DNA from: Ilyomonas sp965247435
GTDB lineage: Bacteria > Bacteroidota > Bacteroidia > Chitinophagales > Chitinophagaceae
Direction: 5' to 3'
DNA: 64,000 nucleotides
Assembly (NCBI GenBank): GCA_965247435.1
Contig: OZ252019.1
Location: 2,108,001-2,172,000 of the forward strand
Part shown: piece after piece, positions 26,395-34,954 of the stretch
Position numbering within the stretch: position 1 is the stretch's first letter
How the letters are laid out: each line of letters starts with the position of its first letter
The notes under the pieces: generated by a model
What the model was told of the DNA's origin: nothing
The model's database searches: none
Seen by the model: the letters and a program-made list of their open reading frames with translations, nothing else
Translations under genes and position numbers: made by a program

Positions 26395-26763
26395 TTAGCC
26401 TTGCTTCCGCTTTACAATTAGTAGCCAGTCTTTATCCAGCGGAAGATAACCGTATTCATATACAAACACATACGTTTGCTCTTTTTTATTCTGATATTGG
26501 TGGGTGAAGTATTTGAAATTAAATCCTTCATCGGCAAGCTTCTGCCGGTTCACTTTTTTCATTTCCTCTCCTTCTGAAAGAATATCTGCCAGCAGACGCC
26601 TGTTTTTGCGCAAAATATAATTGATGTTCCTCACAAGATTGTTCTCATCGCTGTTTTGGCGATTGTTATGGCTGTTGCGACAGTAATCGTCACAAAACTT
26701 CTTATCTGCTCTGCCTTTCAGCGTTTTTCCGCAACTGAGACATTGTTTAGTAACTACTTCCAT
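26395..26763 (-). CDS. Zinc-ribbon protein of unknown function
   Basis: A 122-aa protein beginning with a treble-clef or zinc-ribbon pattern: C8-x2-C in KQCLSCGKTLKGRADKKF, then C24-x3-C in CDDYCRN. A helical, basic middle (NINYILRKNRRLLADIL) and a C-terminal part with YVFVYEYGYLPLDKDWLLIVK follow. It is a conserved small Bacteroidota hypothetical protein type; nucleic acid binding is plausible from the ribbon and basic helix but not shown. It is divergent from ssb, with 166 bp between the starts. Confidence 0.65.
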   Translation of the reverse strand: MEVVTKQCLSCGKTLKGRADKKFCDDYCRNSHNNRQNSDENNLVRNINYILRKNRRLLADILSEGEEMKKVNRQKLADEGFNFKYFTHQYQNKKEQTYVFVYEYGYLPLDKDWLLIVKRKQG

Positions 26764-26929
26764 TAAGTGTAAAAATATTACCTTTTATCCGGTTGCAAAC
26801 GCTTACAAACAGTTATATCCGAAGTAAGTGACTAATAACCGAGTCGCACTTTTTCGGAGGTACACCTTTGTATCGCAATCCGGAATTGGGTTGCATTAAA
26901 AATTTGTTCAGTAATTTAAAATTGTAAAA

Positions 26930-27328
26930 ATGAGTACTTTAAGAAACAGCGTTCAGCTAATCGGGCACCTGGGAGCCGACCCGGAAATTAAAACTTTAGA
27001 CAAAGGCATGCAAATGGTAAAACTGCGCCTGGCCACTACAGAAAGCTATCGTACCGACAAAGGCGATTGGAAAGAGGAAACCCAGTGGCACACCATTACT
27101 GCCTGGGATACGCTGGCGGCGAGGGCTGCAAAACAACTCCGGAAAGGAAGTTACCTGATTGTGCAGGGCAAACTGATCAACCGCAGTTATACCGATGCAC
27201 AAAGCAATAAAAAGTATGTAACTGAAGTGCGGGCCATTAGTTATGTATTGCTTGACAAGCAAAAAGGCAATACCGGGGAACCGGCAGCGGCAATGCAGGA
27301 AGAAACCAGTGAAGCTTTAGGGTTTTAG
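26930..27328 (+). CDS. ssb: Single-stranded DNA-binding protein
   Basis: A 132-aa OB-fold SSB. Conserved features are NSVQLIGHLGADPEIK at the N-terminus, LRLATTESYRTDKGDWKEETQWHTI (tryptophans that stack on ssDNA) and KGSYLIVQGKLINRSYTD. The disordered tail is short and ends EALGF instead of the usual acidic DDDIPF tip used to recruit partner proteins. That suggests a secondary SSB paralogue. Start ATG at 26930; a terminator hairpin follows. Confidence 0.92.
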   Translation: MSTLRNSVQLIGHLGADPEIKTLDKGMQMVKLRLATTESYRTDKGDWKEETQWHTITAWDTLAARAAKQLRKGSYLIVQGKLINRSYTDAQSNKKYVTEVRAISYVLLDKQKGNTGEPAAAMQEETSEALGF

Positions 27329-27363
27329 TTACCTGTTGTGTTCTATAACACGCCTTTGTAGTT

Positions 27364-27403
27364 AAGCAACAGGCTGTGCCTATCCCGGCATAGCCTGTTG
27401 CTT
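27364..27403 (+). terminator. Terminator after ssb
   Basis: A 17-bp stem with one G-T pair, arms 27364-27380 and 27387-27403, loop TATCCC. It lies 35 bp after the ssb stop. A T8 run follows at about 27418. Confidence 0.75.
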
Positions 27404-27596
27404 TAGGAATGCGCGCTTTTTTTTCGATGAATCGTTTTAGGCAACTACTGGCTTGCAGGAATTTTTTTCTTCTGATTTCTTTATATGCAGAAAGCGTTCT
27501 ATTGAATTCTTTATTTAGAAAAATGTGTTTAATTGTTTAGCGATTTTAAGTGTTTACAATTAAGACTATGTCTCTATTCTATTCTGCATAACTTTC
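27404..27596. other. Intergenic, no gene seen
   Basis: Part of the 327-bp gap between ssb and the convergent lolA-like gene. Apart from the two terminator hairpins that bound it, I see only AT-rich sequence. Confidence 0.5.
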
Positions 27597-27641
27597 TATA
27601 CAACAAAACCGCCTCAAAATTTGAGGCGGTTTTGTTGTATA
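27597..27641 (-). terminator. Long perfect hairpin, terminator of the LolA-like gene
   Basis: A 22-bp inverted repeat, arms 27597-27618 and 27620-27641. It starts 15 bp beyond the stop codon at 27656 on the minus strand and has T-rich flanks on both strands, so it could work in both directions. Confidence 0.85.
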
Positions 27642-27655
27642 ACAAACTGACTGTA

Positions 27656-28282
27656 TTACTGGTTAATCACTTCTACACCCGGATGCGCTTTTGCATCAAA
27701 AGCAAATTTGCTGTCCGGAATGTTGGCATTCGTATTAATATTAGAAAGCGAAAACTCCACGGTGTTATCGGCCTTATCCAAAACCTGTGCTTTAGTCACC
27801 ATGTCTTTTGTCTTGTCCACAAAAACAGTCACTTGCTTAAAATTCTTTCTTTTATCCACCGGTGTCAGTACAATCTGGTTATAATTACCGCTGGAGGAAA
27901 CAAGGTTATAGGTAAAATCCTTATCATAAAAGTTGCCTAAAAATTTTTGCGGCGAAAATCCTTTGTCATCATCATCCACATCAGAAACGGTAACTTCCTT
28001 ATCACCATCATAGTTCCAGTTTTTGGTGCCGTCGCTGTAAATCTCCGTACTGCCCTGCTTCAAAAAATACTTCTGTCCTTTTATAAAAACCTGTCCCTTT
28101 TTAGAGCCCCGGACTACATTTTTTTTGTCTTTGGTTGTATAAGAGAAATCGGCGGAGATTCCTTTATTTGCTTTTAGCTTGCTGCTTACTTTATCTAATA
28201 TGGTTTTGGCATTGCTGTTTTGGGCAAAACTAAAACCCGTTATTCCTGTTAGCATTACAATAATCCATACAATCTTTTTCAT
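27656..28282 (-). CDS. LolA-like outer-membrane lipoprotein carrier protein
   Basis: A 208-aa periplasmic protein with a signal peptide ending near residue 20 (GFSFAQ). The LolA family pattern follows: KTILDKVSSKLKANKGISADFSYT, GQVFIKGQKYFLKQG, a beta-rich core and DKTKDMVTKAQVLDKADNTVEFSLSN. In Gram-negatives LolA carries lipoproteins across the periplasm; Bacteroidota LolA-like proteins are more diverged, so assignment to the family is firm and to the exact carrier role less so. It is monocistronic, with a long terminator and a divergent bamD upstream. Confidence 0.82.
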   Translation of the reverse strand: MKKIVWIIVMLTGITGFSFAQNSNAKTILDKVSSKLKANKGISADFSYTTKDKKNVVRGSKKGQVFIKGQKYFLKQGSTEIYSDGTKNWNYDGDKEVTVSDVDDDDKGFSPQKFLGNFYDKDFTYNLVSSSGNYNQIVLTPVDKRKNFKQVTVFVDKTKDMVTKAQVLDKADNTVEFSLSNINTNANIPDSKFAFDAKAHPGVEVINQ

Positions 28283-28493
28283 CTAATTTTTAATTTTTTG
28301 GGTGGCAAAAATACTAGAATTGTTACCAGTAACAGATTCGGTTTTCAATCAATCGTTTAATCATACCTGCATCCTTCATAGGTAAAACAGATTGTATGCC
28401 AATCGTTCTTTATGTTTTAATTAACCATATACAACCCTGCCGGTAACAAAAGGCTTTCTATTATTGCCGATATAACTTAATTTCGCACACTTT

Positions 28494-29318
28494 ATGAAAA
28501 TTGCAGTTCAGTTTTTGGCGGTCATTTTTTTGTTTTGTGCCTGCAACTCTAAGTTTGGAAAAGTACTTAAAAGCAAAGACAACGAGTATAAGTATAAAAT
28601 GGCGGAACAGTATTATGCGCAGAAAAAATGGGATAAAGCTTCCCAACTGTTCGAAGGTTTGTTTCCGTATGTAAAAGGTACGGCCCGGTTTGAGGATATG
28701 TATTACAAATATGCTTACTGCGCTTACTACCAGAAAGATTACCTGAACGCAGAAAATCTTTTCAAGAATTATTTGGAAAGTTTTCCAAATGGCCAACGTG
28801 CTGAAGAATGCGAATACATGCGGGCTTTTTGTTTTTATAAGCAAGCGCCGAAAGTTGATCTTGATCAGACCAACGCTTCCAAATCGGTTGCCCTCATGCA
28901 GGCTTTTATTAATACACATCCGGGTAGCGAACGCAACAAAGAAGCAGAAAATATAATTGACTTATCGCGTACCAAACAAGAACTGAAAGAGTTTAAGGCA
29001 GCGCAGTTATACTACAACCTTGGCTATTTTAAATCGGCAGCCGTTGCTTTTAATATTTTAATGGACGACTACCCGGAATCGAACAAAAGTGACAGCTATA
29101 AACTGGAAGTAATAAAAGCGTATTTTAAATACGCACAGCAAAGCATTATTGAAAGACAGGCTGAACGCTACGGGCAGGTGTTAACGGAAATATCAGATTT
29201 TGAAGACCGGTTTCCGCAGAGTAACTTGCACACGCAGGTATTGGAATACAAAACACTTTCTTCAAACAATATAAAACGCATACAAGATGAGCAAGCTAAG
29301 GCGACAGCAGAACGGTAA
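28494..29318 (+). CDS. bamD: Outer membrane assembly factor BamD
   Basis: A 274-aa lipoprotein with lipobox FLFCAC (Cys near 17) and tandem tetratricopeptide-like repeats (YYAQKKWDKASQLFEGL, YAYCAYYQKDYLNAENLF, YYNLGYFKSAAVAFNILMDDYPES). It belongs to the BAM complex that inserts beta-barrels into the outer membrane. It heads the Bacteroidota cluster bamD-rpoZ-coaBC-DUF4835-DUF4296. Its end overlaps rpoZ by 32 bp. A -7-like TAATTTCG at 28478-28485 ends 8 bp before the ATG, implying a very short leader. Confidence 0.93.
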   Translation: MKIAVQFLAVIFLFCACNSKFGKVLKSKDNEYKYKMAEQYYAQKKWDKASQLFEGLFPYVKGTARFEDMYYKYAYCAYYQKDYLNAENLFKNYLESFPNGQRAEECEYMRAFCFYKQAPKVDLDQTNASKSVALMQAFINTHPGSERNKEAENIIDLSRTKQELKEFKAAQLYYNLGYFKSAAVAFNILMDDYPESNKSDSYKLEVIKAYFKYAQQSIIERQAERYGQVLTEISDFEDRFPQSNLHTQVLEYKTLSSNNIKRIQDEQAKATAER

Positions 29319-29628
29319 TACACCCAGCGTGGTGGAAACAAAAAGCCTGATAGCTATAAAAGCTAAAACGGGTAATTTGTACGAATCTATTGCCATTATT
29401 GCCAAAAGAGCCAACCAGATAAATGTAACGGTAAAGGACGAATTGCATAGCAAATTAGAAGAGTTTGCCACGCATACAGACAGCCTTGAAGAAGTACATG
29501 AAAATAAGGAGCAGATAGAAATTTCTCGTGCTTACGAGAAAATGCCCAATGCAGCTATACTCGCTACACAGGAATTTATGGAAGATAAGATCTATCATCG
29601 CAAGAACGAAGACGATCTGTTCAGATAG
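29287..29628 (+). CDS. rpoZ: RNA polymerase omega subunit (Rpb6-type)
   Basis: A 113-aa protein of the Bacteroidota omega/Rpb6 family. The core motif KTGNLYESIAIIAKRANQI near residues 26-45 corresponds to the omega region that clamps the beta-prime subunit. It overlaps the 3' end of bamD by 32 bp and precedes coaBC, the standard order in this phylum. An acidic tail (HENKEQIEI...NEDDLFR) follows. The start at 29287 gives MSKLRRQQNGN, basic as usual for the family. Confidence 0.88.
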   Translation: MSKLRRQQNGNTPSVVETKSLIAIKAKTGNLYESIAIIAKRANQINVTVKDELHSKLEEFATHTDSLEEVHENKEQIEISRAYEKMPNAAILATQEFMEDKIYHRKNEDDLFR

Positions 29629-29651
29629 ACAAATTGCGCCTTTTACAATGA

Positions 29652-29692
29652 ATAAACAATAGCCAACGGTTTTACCGTTGGCTATTGTTTAT
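29652..29692 (+). terminator. Terminator between rpoZ and coaBC
   Basis: Perfect 19-bp inverted repeat, arms 29652-29670 and 29674-29692, loop TTT, 23 bp after the rpoZ stop. It separates bamD-rpoZ from coaBC, so coaBC probably has its own promoter (a TATCTTTA element lies at 29737-29744). Confidence 0.8.
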
Positions 29693-29758
29693 GGCATAAA
29701 CGGTGTAGTTATTATTAAGCTTTGCCTGCCGCTTTCTATCTTTACACAACATTAATTT

Positions 29759-30988
29759 TTGCAATCTACCTTATTCAACACTTTGGTGCTTACCAATAAA
29801 AAAATATTATTAGGCATTACCGGCAGCATTGCAGCCTACAAAGCTATTTCACTGGTGCGCTTGCTTATAAAAGCCGGTGTGGAAGTAAAAGTAATTTTAA
29901 CACCTTCGGCGAAAGCGTTTGTATCGCCGCTGGTACTTGCTACGCTGTCAAAAAACAAAGTGCTTATTGACCTCTTTGATGAAGACACCTGGGCTAACCA
30001 TGTACAGCTTGGACGCTGGGCCGATGTACTGCTGGTTGCCCCGCTCAGTTGTAATACTTTATCGAAAATGGCAACCGGGGTTTGTGATAATTTATTACTT
30101 GCCGTTTATTTATCTGCAACCTGCCCCGTTGTAGCTGCGCCGGCAATGGACGAGGATATGTGGCGCCATCCGGCCACCAGAAAAAATATACAAATTATAT
30201 CGTCTTTCGGCAATACAGTTATAGATGTAAACAGCGGCGAGCTGGCCAGCGGTTTAACAGGCGAAGGCCGTATGGCCGAGCCGGAAGAAATAATGCAGCA
30301 TCTTGAAGCTTTTTTTTCAAAAAATAAATCACTGAACGGGAAAAAAGTGTTGGTTACTGCCGGGCCTACGCACGAAGCCATAGACCCGGTTCGTTTTATT
30401 GCCAACCACTCTTCCGGCAAAATGGGCTATGCCCTGGCAGAAGCATTAAGTGAGCAGGGTGCGGAGGTGACTTTGGTAAGCGGACCAGTTGCTATCACCA
30501 CAAACAATACTGCAATTACGCTTATAAAAGTAAAAACAGCGGCTGAAATGTATGACGCCTGTATGGCTGTCTTTGCGCAGCAGGATATCGCCATTCTTGC
30601 CGCCGCGGTAGCCGATTATACACCGGCAAGCCCTGCTCTTCAGAAAATAAAAAAAGGATCGGCAGATCTTAATCTGGAGCTGATAAAAACAAAAGACATT
30701 TTAAAAACGTTAGGAGACGCAAAGAAGGAGTATCAGTTGCTGGTTGGGTTTGCACTGGAAACTGATAATGAAAAAGCAAATGCTCTACAAAAACTGCAAA
30801 CTAAAAATGCCGACCTGATCGTTTTAAATTCCATGCGGGACGAAGGGGCTACTTTTGGTTTCGATACCAATAAGGTTACTATTTTTGATAAAAACGGTAA
30901 AGAATGGGCATCGCCATTAGCCGGCAAAAGCGCAGTTGCTACTTTTATCATCAACACTATACTTGAAAAATTATATGCTACAACTTAA
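29759..30988 (+). CDS. coaBC: Phosphopantothenoylcysteine decarboxylase/synthetase
   Basis: A bifunctional coenzyme A enzyme of up to 409 aa. The CoaC flavoprotein domain (about 1-190) has LLGITGSIAAYKAISLVRLL, the ATLSKNKV/WANHVQLGRWAD region with active-site His, and PAMDEDMW. The CoaB synthetase domain follows (VLVTAGPTHEAIDPVRFIANHSSGKMGYALAEAL, then AAVADYTP). No ATG precedes the domain; the start may be TTG at 29759 or TTG/GTG at 29783/29786, which remove eight or nine residues. It overlaps the next gene by 14 bp. Confidence 0.95.
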   Translation: MQSTLFNTLVLTNKKILLGITGSIAAYKAISLVRLLIKAGVEVKVILTPSAKAFVSPLVLATLSKNKVLIDLFDEDTWANHVQLGRWADVLLVAPLSCNTLSKMATGVCDNLLLAVYLSATCPVVAAPAMDEDMWRHPATRKNIQIISSFGNTVIDVNSGELASGLTGEGRMAEPEEIMQHLEAFFSKNKSLNGKKVLVTAGPTHEAIDPVRFIANHSSGKMGYALAEALSEQGAEVTLVSGPVAITTNNTAITLIKVKTAAEMYDACMAVFAQQDIAILAAAVADYTPASPALQKIKKGSADLNLELIKTKDILKTLGDAKKEYQLLVGFALETDNEKANALQKLQTKNADLIVLNSMRDEGATFGFDTNKVTIFDKNGKEWASPLAGKSAVATFIINTILEKLYATT

Positions 30989-31895
30989 ACTATGTCTTTG
31001 CTGTATGCTGTTTGCCTTATTGCACGCGCAGGCGCAGGAATTGCAGGCTAAAGTAACCGTGCTTACACAATCGCTGCCGTCGTCGGCAAACCGGGAACGG
31101 TTTAATAATTTGCAGACGCAGCTCACCAACCTGCTGAATAACCGCAAATGGACGGATGATACCTATACACCACAGGAGAAAATAGAATGTAATTTCCTGC
31201 TGAACATTACGGAAGCAATAGACGACGACAACTTTAAAGCGACCCTCACGGTTCAGTCGGCGCGGCCTGTCTTTAATTCGGCGTATAAATCGCCCATCAT
31301 CAATTTTATTGATAATGATATCGCTTTCAAATATGTGCAATCCCAACCGGTAGAGTTCAACGAAAACCGCGTGGCAGGTAACGATGCGCTTACGGCCAAC
31401 CTGACTGCTTCCATCGCTTATTATGTTTATATTATTCTGGGGTTCGATTACAATTCATTCACGCCAAAAGGCGGTAATCCGTATTTTGTTCAGGCACAGA
31501 ATATTGTAAACGGTGCTCCGGAAGGCCGCTCGATCAGTGGCTGGAAAGCGTTCGATGGCCAGCGCAACCGTTACTGGCTGGCGAATAATGCCCTGAACAC
31601 CCGATTTAATGTATTTAACGACATCGTTTATAATTATTACCGCCAGGGAATGGATAAGTTATACGACGATGCGGCGGCGGCGCGGGAAAATATGCTCGAC
31701 GCCCTTACACAGTTGCAAACTTTTAACCGCGAAAACCCCAGTACCATGATTATGCAGTTTTTTATCCAGAGCAAATATGCAGAGCTGGTAGGTGTTTTCA
31801 AGAAAGCGTCGCCCGACATAAAAAGCCGCGCAGTAAGCATTCTGCAACAGATTGATCCTACAAATGCCGATAAATACCGTACAGAATTAAGATGA
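30975..31895 (+). CDS. DUF4835 family secreted protein
   Basis: A 306-aa exported protein with a signal peptide ending near residue 21 (ALLHAQA), then QELQAKVTVL, the usual mature start of DUF4835. Characteristic features include CNFLLNITEA, RPVFNSAYKSPIINFIDNDIAFKY, a YYVYIILGFDYNSFTPKGGNPYF core and the terminal IDPTNADKYRTEL. Function is unknown; fixed linkage to bamD, rpoZ and coaBC hints at an envelope role. The start at 30975 overlaps coaBC by 14 bp, and the stop overlaps the next ATG by 4 bp, so the three are translationally coupled. Confidence 0.88.
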   Translation: MLQLKLCLCCMLFALLHAQAQELQAKVTVLTQSLPSSANRERFNNLQTQLTNLLNNRKWTDDTYTPQEKIECNFLLNITEAIDDDNFKATLTVQSARPVFNSAYKSPIINFIDNDIAFKYVQSQPVEFNENRVAGNDALTANLTASIAYYVYIILGFDYNSFTPKGGNPYFVQAQNIVNGAPEGRSISGWKAFDGQRNRYWLANNALNTRFNVFNDIVYNYYRQGMDKLYDDAAAARENMLDALTQLQTFNRENPSTMIMQFFIQSKYAELVGVFKKASPDIKSRAVSILQQIDPTNADKYRTELR

Positions 31896-32242
31896 GAAAA
31901 CTGCTTGTATGTTTAGGAATTTTGCTTTTAATAGCTTGCTCGTCCAACGATAAGTTACCGCCTGATATATTGCCGCTAAATACTATGAAGACCATTATCT
32001 GGGATATGACGGTGGCAGGCAATTTAGCTTCGGACAAATATGTCCTTCGTAAAGACTCGCAGCGCATTATGACAACAGGTCTTTACCGGAAAGTATTTGA
32101 CCTGCATAAGATAAACAAGGCTGCCTTTTATAAAAGTTATGGCTATTACGAAGCGCATCCGCAGGAGCTAAAGATACTGTTTGATTCAATCAGCAATTAC
32201 GGCATGCGCCAAAAATCATTATCTTATCAAAAAGGATTATAG
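31892..32242 (+). CDS. DUF4296 family lipoprotein
   Basis: A 116-aa lipoprotein with lipobox LLLIAC (Cys near 16). The DUF4296 pattern follows: LPLNTMKTIIWDMTVAG, then YRKVFDLHKINKAAFYKSYGYYEAHPQELKILFDSI. The family is found in Bacteroidota; its function is unknown. Start overlaps the DUF4835 stop (ATGA), so it is the last gene of the coaBC transcription unit. Confidence 0.85.
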   Translation: MRKLLVCLGILLLIACSSNDKLPPDILPLNTMKTIIWDMTVAGNLASDKYVLRKDSQRIMTTGLYRKVFDLHKINKAAFYKSYGYYEAHPQELKILFDSISNYGMRQKSLSYQKGL

Positions 32243-32273
32243 AAAAAAACTGATAATTAACTGCTTATAAGTA

Positions 32274-32304
32274 TTGCGATATTAGCAGGATTGTTATACT
32301 TTTG
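32274..32304 (+). promoter_or_regulatory. Bacteroidota-type promoter of rpmI-rplT
   Basis: TTG at 32274-32276 and TACTTTTG at 32297-32304, 20 bp apart, match the -33/-7 consensus of the phylum. It is the best promoter match in the window and implies a leader of about 110 nt before rpmI. Confidence 0.65.
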
Positions 32305-32425
32305 CAGCCCTTTAAAAGGGCTGTTTTATGTATAATTATATAAAACGGCTGATTACCCGTAAGGTTCTACAAGCGTCCGCCTGTGCGGAACACCAGCAGG
32401 GTGTAATCTTAACAAGATTATTAAT
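32305..32425 (+). promoter_or_regulatory. Structured 5' leader of rpmI-rplT, candidate L20 autoregulatory site
   Basis: The leader holds a CAGCCCTTT/AAAGGGCTG hairpin (32305-32323) followed by TTTT. Near the gene are short stems TCCGC-CTGT-GCGGA, ACACC...GGTGT and AATCTT-AAC-AAGATT, the last ending just before the start codon. In Firmicutes and Proteobacteria, L20 represses its own operon by binding leader RNA. A similar role is an inference from position and structure. Confidence 0.4.
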
Positions 32426-32623
32426 ATGCCAAAAGTTAAAACAAACTCCAGCGCCAAGAAGCGCTTCAAGGTGACCGGAACAGGAGAAATCACCTTTCAA
32501 AAAGCTTTTAAACGTCACATTCTTACCAAGAAATCTACCAAGCGCAAACGTTCTTTACGCATGAAAGGAATGATTGGCGCCGCCAACAAAGACTTTGTGA
32601 TGCGTTTACTCCGCCTGAAGTAA
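32426..32623 (+). CDS. rpmI: 50S ribosomal protein L35
   Basis: A 65-aa, very basic protein with the L35 signature (MPKVKTNSSAKKRFKVTGTG, then HILTKKSTKRKRSLRMKG). It assembles into the large ribosomal subunit. It is paired with rplT 119 bp downstream. The usual upstream neighbour infC is absent; the pair has its own promoter and leader. Confidence 0.97.
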   Translation: MPKVKTNSSAKKRFKVTGTGEITFQKAFKRHILTKKSTKRKRSLRMKGMIGAANKDFVMRLLRLK

Positions 32624-32742
32624 AAAATTCCGGTACTCCGAAGAGTGTATATACAGGGATAATCAGTCTATCTATTCAATCATTCATTTCAGATGCAATA
32701 TTCAATTACCAATATTCGATCTGAAATCTTAAATAATTAATT

Positions 32743-33087
32743 ATGCCACGTTCAGTAAATGCAGTAGCATCAAGGGCAAGAAGAAAAAGGATTTTAAAAC
32801 AAGCCAAAGGCTTTTATGGCAAGCGTAAAAATGTTTATACGGTTGCCAAAAACATCGTAGAAAAAGGAATGACCTACAGCTATGTAGGCCGCAAGCTGAA
32901 AAAGCGCGAATACCGCCAGTTGTGGATCGCCCGTATCAACGCAGCCGTACGCGAAGAAGGTATGACGTACAGCCAGTTTATTGACAGGCTGAATAAAAAA
33001 GGCATCGAGCTAAACAGGAAAGTGCTTGCCGACATTGCGATGAACGAACCGGAAAGCTTTAAGTCACTGATCAATTCTGTAAAATAA
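32743..33087 (+). CDS. rplT: 50S ribosomal protein L20
   Basis: A 114-aa basic protein with the L20 pattern (MPRSVNAVASRARRKRILKQ, GFYGKRKNVYTVAKN, RKLKKREYRQLWIARINAA, LNRKVLADIAM). It binds 23S rRNA early in assembly and, in other bacteria, represses its own operon. It is co-transcribed with rpmI and followed by a terminator. Confidence 0.97.
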   Translation: MPRSVNAVASRARRKRILKQAKGFYGKRKNVYTVAKNIVEKGMTYSYVGRKLKKREYRQLWIARINAAVREEGMTYSQFIDRLNKKGIELNRKVLADIAMNEPESFKSLINSVK

Positions 33088-33105
33088 TCAGCCGGATAAA
33101 TTTTA

Positions 33106-33136
33106 AAAAAGGGAACGATTCTGTCGTTCCCTTTTT
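33106..33136 (+). terminator. Rho-independent terminator after rplT
   Basis: A 13-bp stem, arms 33106-33118 and 33124-33136, loop TTCTG, with an A-run before and a T-run after. It lies 18 bp from the rplT stop. Confidence 0.88.
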
Positions 33137-33140
33137 ATTT

Positions 33141-33469
33141 TAAGTTTATTAAGGTACTTATAAAACGTATGGCAAACTCCTGGCGTACGAGTTGGCGGAA
33201 GACCAAAAAATGACAGGCTTATTAGCGTAACGGATAGATAAATTAAAGGTTAAAAAATATTGTCTTTCACTTCCGATTTGGATCGTATAAAGAATTAAAA
33301 GCCGGACAATCACCAAATTTGCGTATGCAGCAGGAAGCAAACCGCTTCTTAAAAGAATTTGTAAATCGCTATCGGCAGGCTAAAAAATAAAACCAGCAGT
33401 ATTAGCAAACAACTATTTTTGCGCCTTGTTTTCATTTTTCATCTCATATATATTTTCTAACCCGAAAGG
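33141..33469. other. Intergenic region, possibly holding a gene remnant
   Basis: About 330 bp between rplT and the arginine decarboxylase gene. I see no complete gene. A short open stretch ending at 33390 reads NLRMQQEANRFLKEFVNRYR and looks protein-like but has no domain; it may be a decayed tail of a lost gene. Confidence 0.3.
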
Positions 33470-34897
33470 ATGAATAACACTTATACCGACCTGGTACAGC
33501 AAACCTTTCACTTTCCGCAGGAAGGGTTTGACCTCAACGACAATGGTTATCTCGAGTTTAACGGTTTACAGCTAAAAGAACTGATTGCCAAGTATGGAAC
33601 GCCTTTAAAGCTCAGCTATCTGCCTAAGATTGGCATGCAAATAAACAAGGCGAAAAAGATGTTTGAGAATGCTTTTAAACGCCATAAGTACGAAGGCAAA
33701 TACTTTTATTGCTATTGCACTAAAAGCTCGCATTTTTCTTTCGTGGTAGAAGAGGCCCTGAAGCATGAGATACACCTTGAAACTTCTTATGCCTACGATA
33801 TTGAAATCATCAACCGGCTATACCAGCGCAGGAAGATTAATAAAGATATTTTTATCATTTGCAACGGCTATAAGCAAAAACCATATACTTCGCGCATAGC
33901 AAAGCTGATTAATACCGGTTTTAAAAATGTGATCCCGGTGCTGGATAATAAAGATGAGTTGCAGGCTTACAAACGCACCGTGAAACATCCTTTTAAATTA
34001 GGTATCCGCGTGGCGGCAGAAGAAGAGCCGAGCTTTCCGTTTTATACTTCGCGGCTGGGTATCCGGGCCAAAGATATACTGGAGTTTTACGTAGATCATA
34101 TCGAAGGCTATGAAGACAAATTCCAGCTAAAGATGTTGCACATCTTCCTTAATAAGGGTATTAAGGATGATATTTATTACTGGAGCGAATTGAACAAAAT
34201 CATCAACCTGTATTGCCAGTTGAAGAAGATTTGCCCCGAACTCGACTCTATTAATATCGGCGGCGGTTTCCCCATTAAGCATTCCTTAGGCTTTGAGTAC
34301 GATTACCAGTTTATGATCAACGAGATTGTAAGCAATATCAAAAAGGCCTGCAAGCGTACAAAGGTGCCGATGCCTAACATCTATACCGAGTTTGGCTCCT
34401 ATACTGTTGGCGAAAGCATGGCGCACATCTATAGCGTACTTGGCGAGAAAGTACAAAACGATCGTGAAAACTGGTATATGATTGATTCATCGTTCATCAC
34501 TACGTTGCCCGATACCTGGGGTATCGGGGAAAAGTTTCTGATGCTGCCGGTAAACAAGTGGGAGAACGATTACCAGCGCGTGGTACTGGGTGGCTTAACC
34601 TGCGACAGTCACGATTATTACGACAGCGAAGAGCACATCAATGAAGTGTTTTTGCCAAAACTGCAAAGTGCCAGCACTAAGAACGACGAGCAAAACAAAG
34701 AGCCGCTCTACGTTGGCTTTTTTCATACCGGCGCTTACCAGGACCAGATCAGCGGCTACGGTGGCATCAAGCACTGCCTTATTCCGTCGCCCAAGCACGT
34801 GATTGTAGAATACGATAAAAACGGGAAACTTATAGACTGGTTGTACGCCAAAGAGCAAACGGCGCAGAGCATGCTGAAGATATTAGGTTACCTCTAA
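33470..34897 (+). CDS. Arginine decarboxylase (fold-type III PLP enzyme)
   Basis: A 475-aa decarboxylase of the Orn/DAP/Arg group 2 family, in the Bacteroidota version of biosynthetic arginine decarboxylase (agmatine for spermidine or carboxyspermidine synthesis). The PLP Lys is K85 in YCYCTKSSHF. The glycine loop NIGGGFPIKHS lies near 263, and the C-terminal barrel has GGLTCDSHD with the active-site Cys region and FFHTGAYQ. It is much shorter than E. coli SpeA (about 658 aa). Substrate assignment is by family resemblance; a related basic amino acid cannot be excluded. Confidence 0.85.
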   Translation: MNNTYTDLVQQTFHFPQEGFDLNDNGYLEFNGLQLKELIAKYGTPLKLSYLPKIGMQINKAKKMFENAFKRHKYEGKYFYCYCTKSSHFSFVVEEALKHEIHLETSYAYDIEIINRLYQRRKINKDIFIICNGYKQKPYTSRIAKLINTGFKNVIPVLDNKDELQAYKRTVKHPFKLGIRVAAEEEPSFPFYTSRLGIRAKDILEFYVDHIEGYEDKFQLKMLHIFLNKGIKDDIYYWSELNKIINLYCQLKKICPELDSINIGGGFPIKHSLGFEYDYQFMINEIVSNIKKACKRTKVPMPNIYTEFGSYTVGESMAHIYSVLGEKVQNDRENWYMIDSSFITTLPDTWGIGEKFLMLPVNKWENDYQRVVLGGLTCDSHDYYDSEEHINEVFLPKLQSASTKNDEQNKEPLYVGFFHTGAYQDQISGYGGIKHCLIPSPKHVIVEYDKNGKLIDWLYAKEQTAQSMLKILGYL

Positions 34898-34902
34898 CAA
34901 AC

Positions 34903-34925
34903 AAGCCCTGCATTTTGCGGGGCTT
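34903..34925 (+). terminator. Terminator after the arginine decarboxylase gene
   Basis: A 10-bp stem with one G-T pair, arms 34903-34912 and 34916-34925, loop TTT, followed by TCTTTT. Confidence 0.75.
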
Positions 34926-34954
34926 TCTTTTAGTACTTGTTGTTAACCATGTTT

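Noticed and set aside
33330..33390. Short frame reading MQQEANRFLKEFVNRYRQ
   Set aside because: Only about 21 codons, no start context or family; recorded only as a possible remnant.
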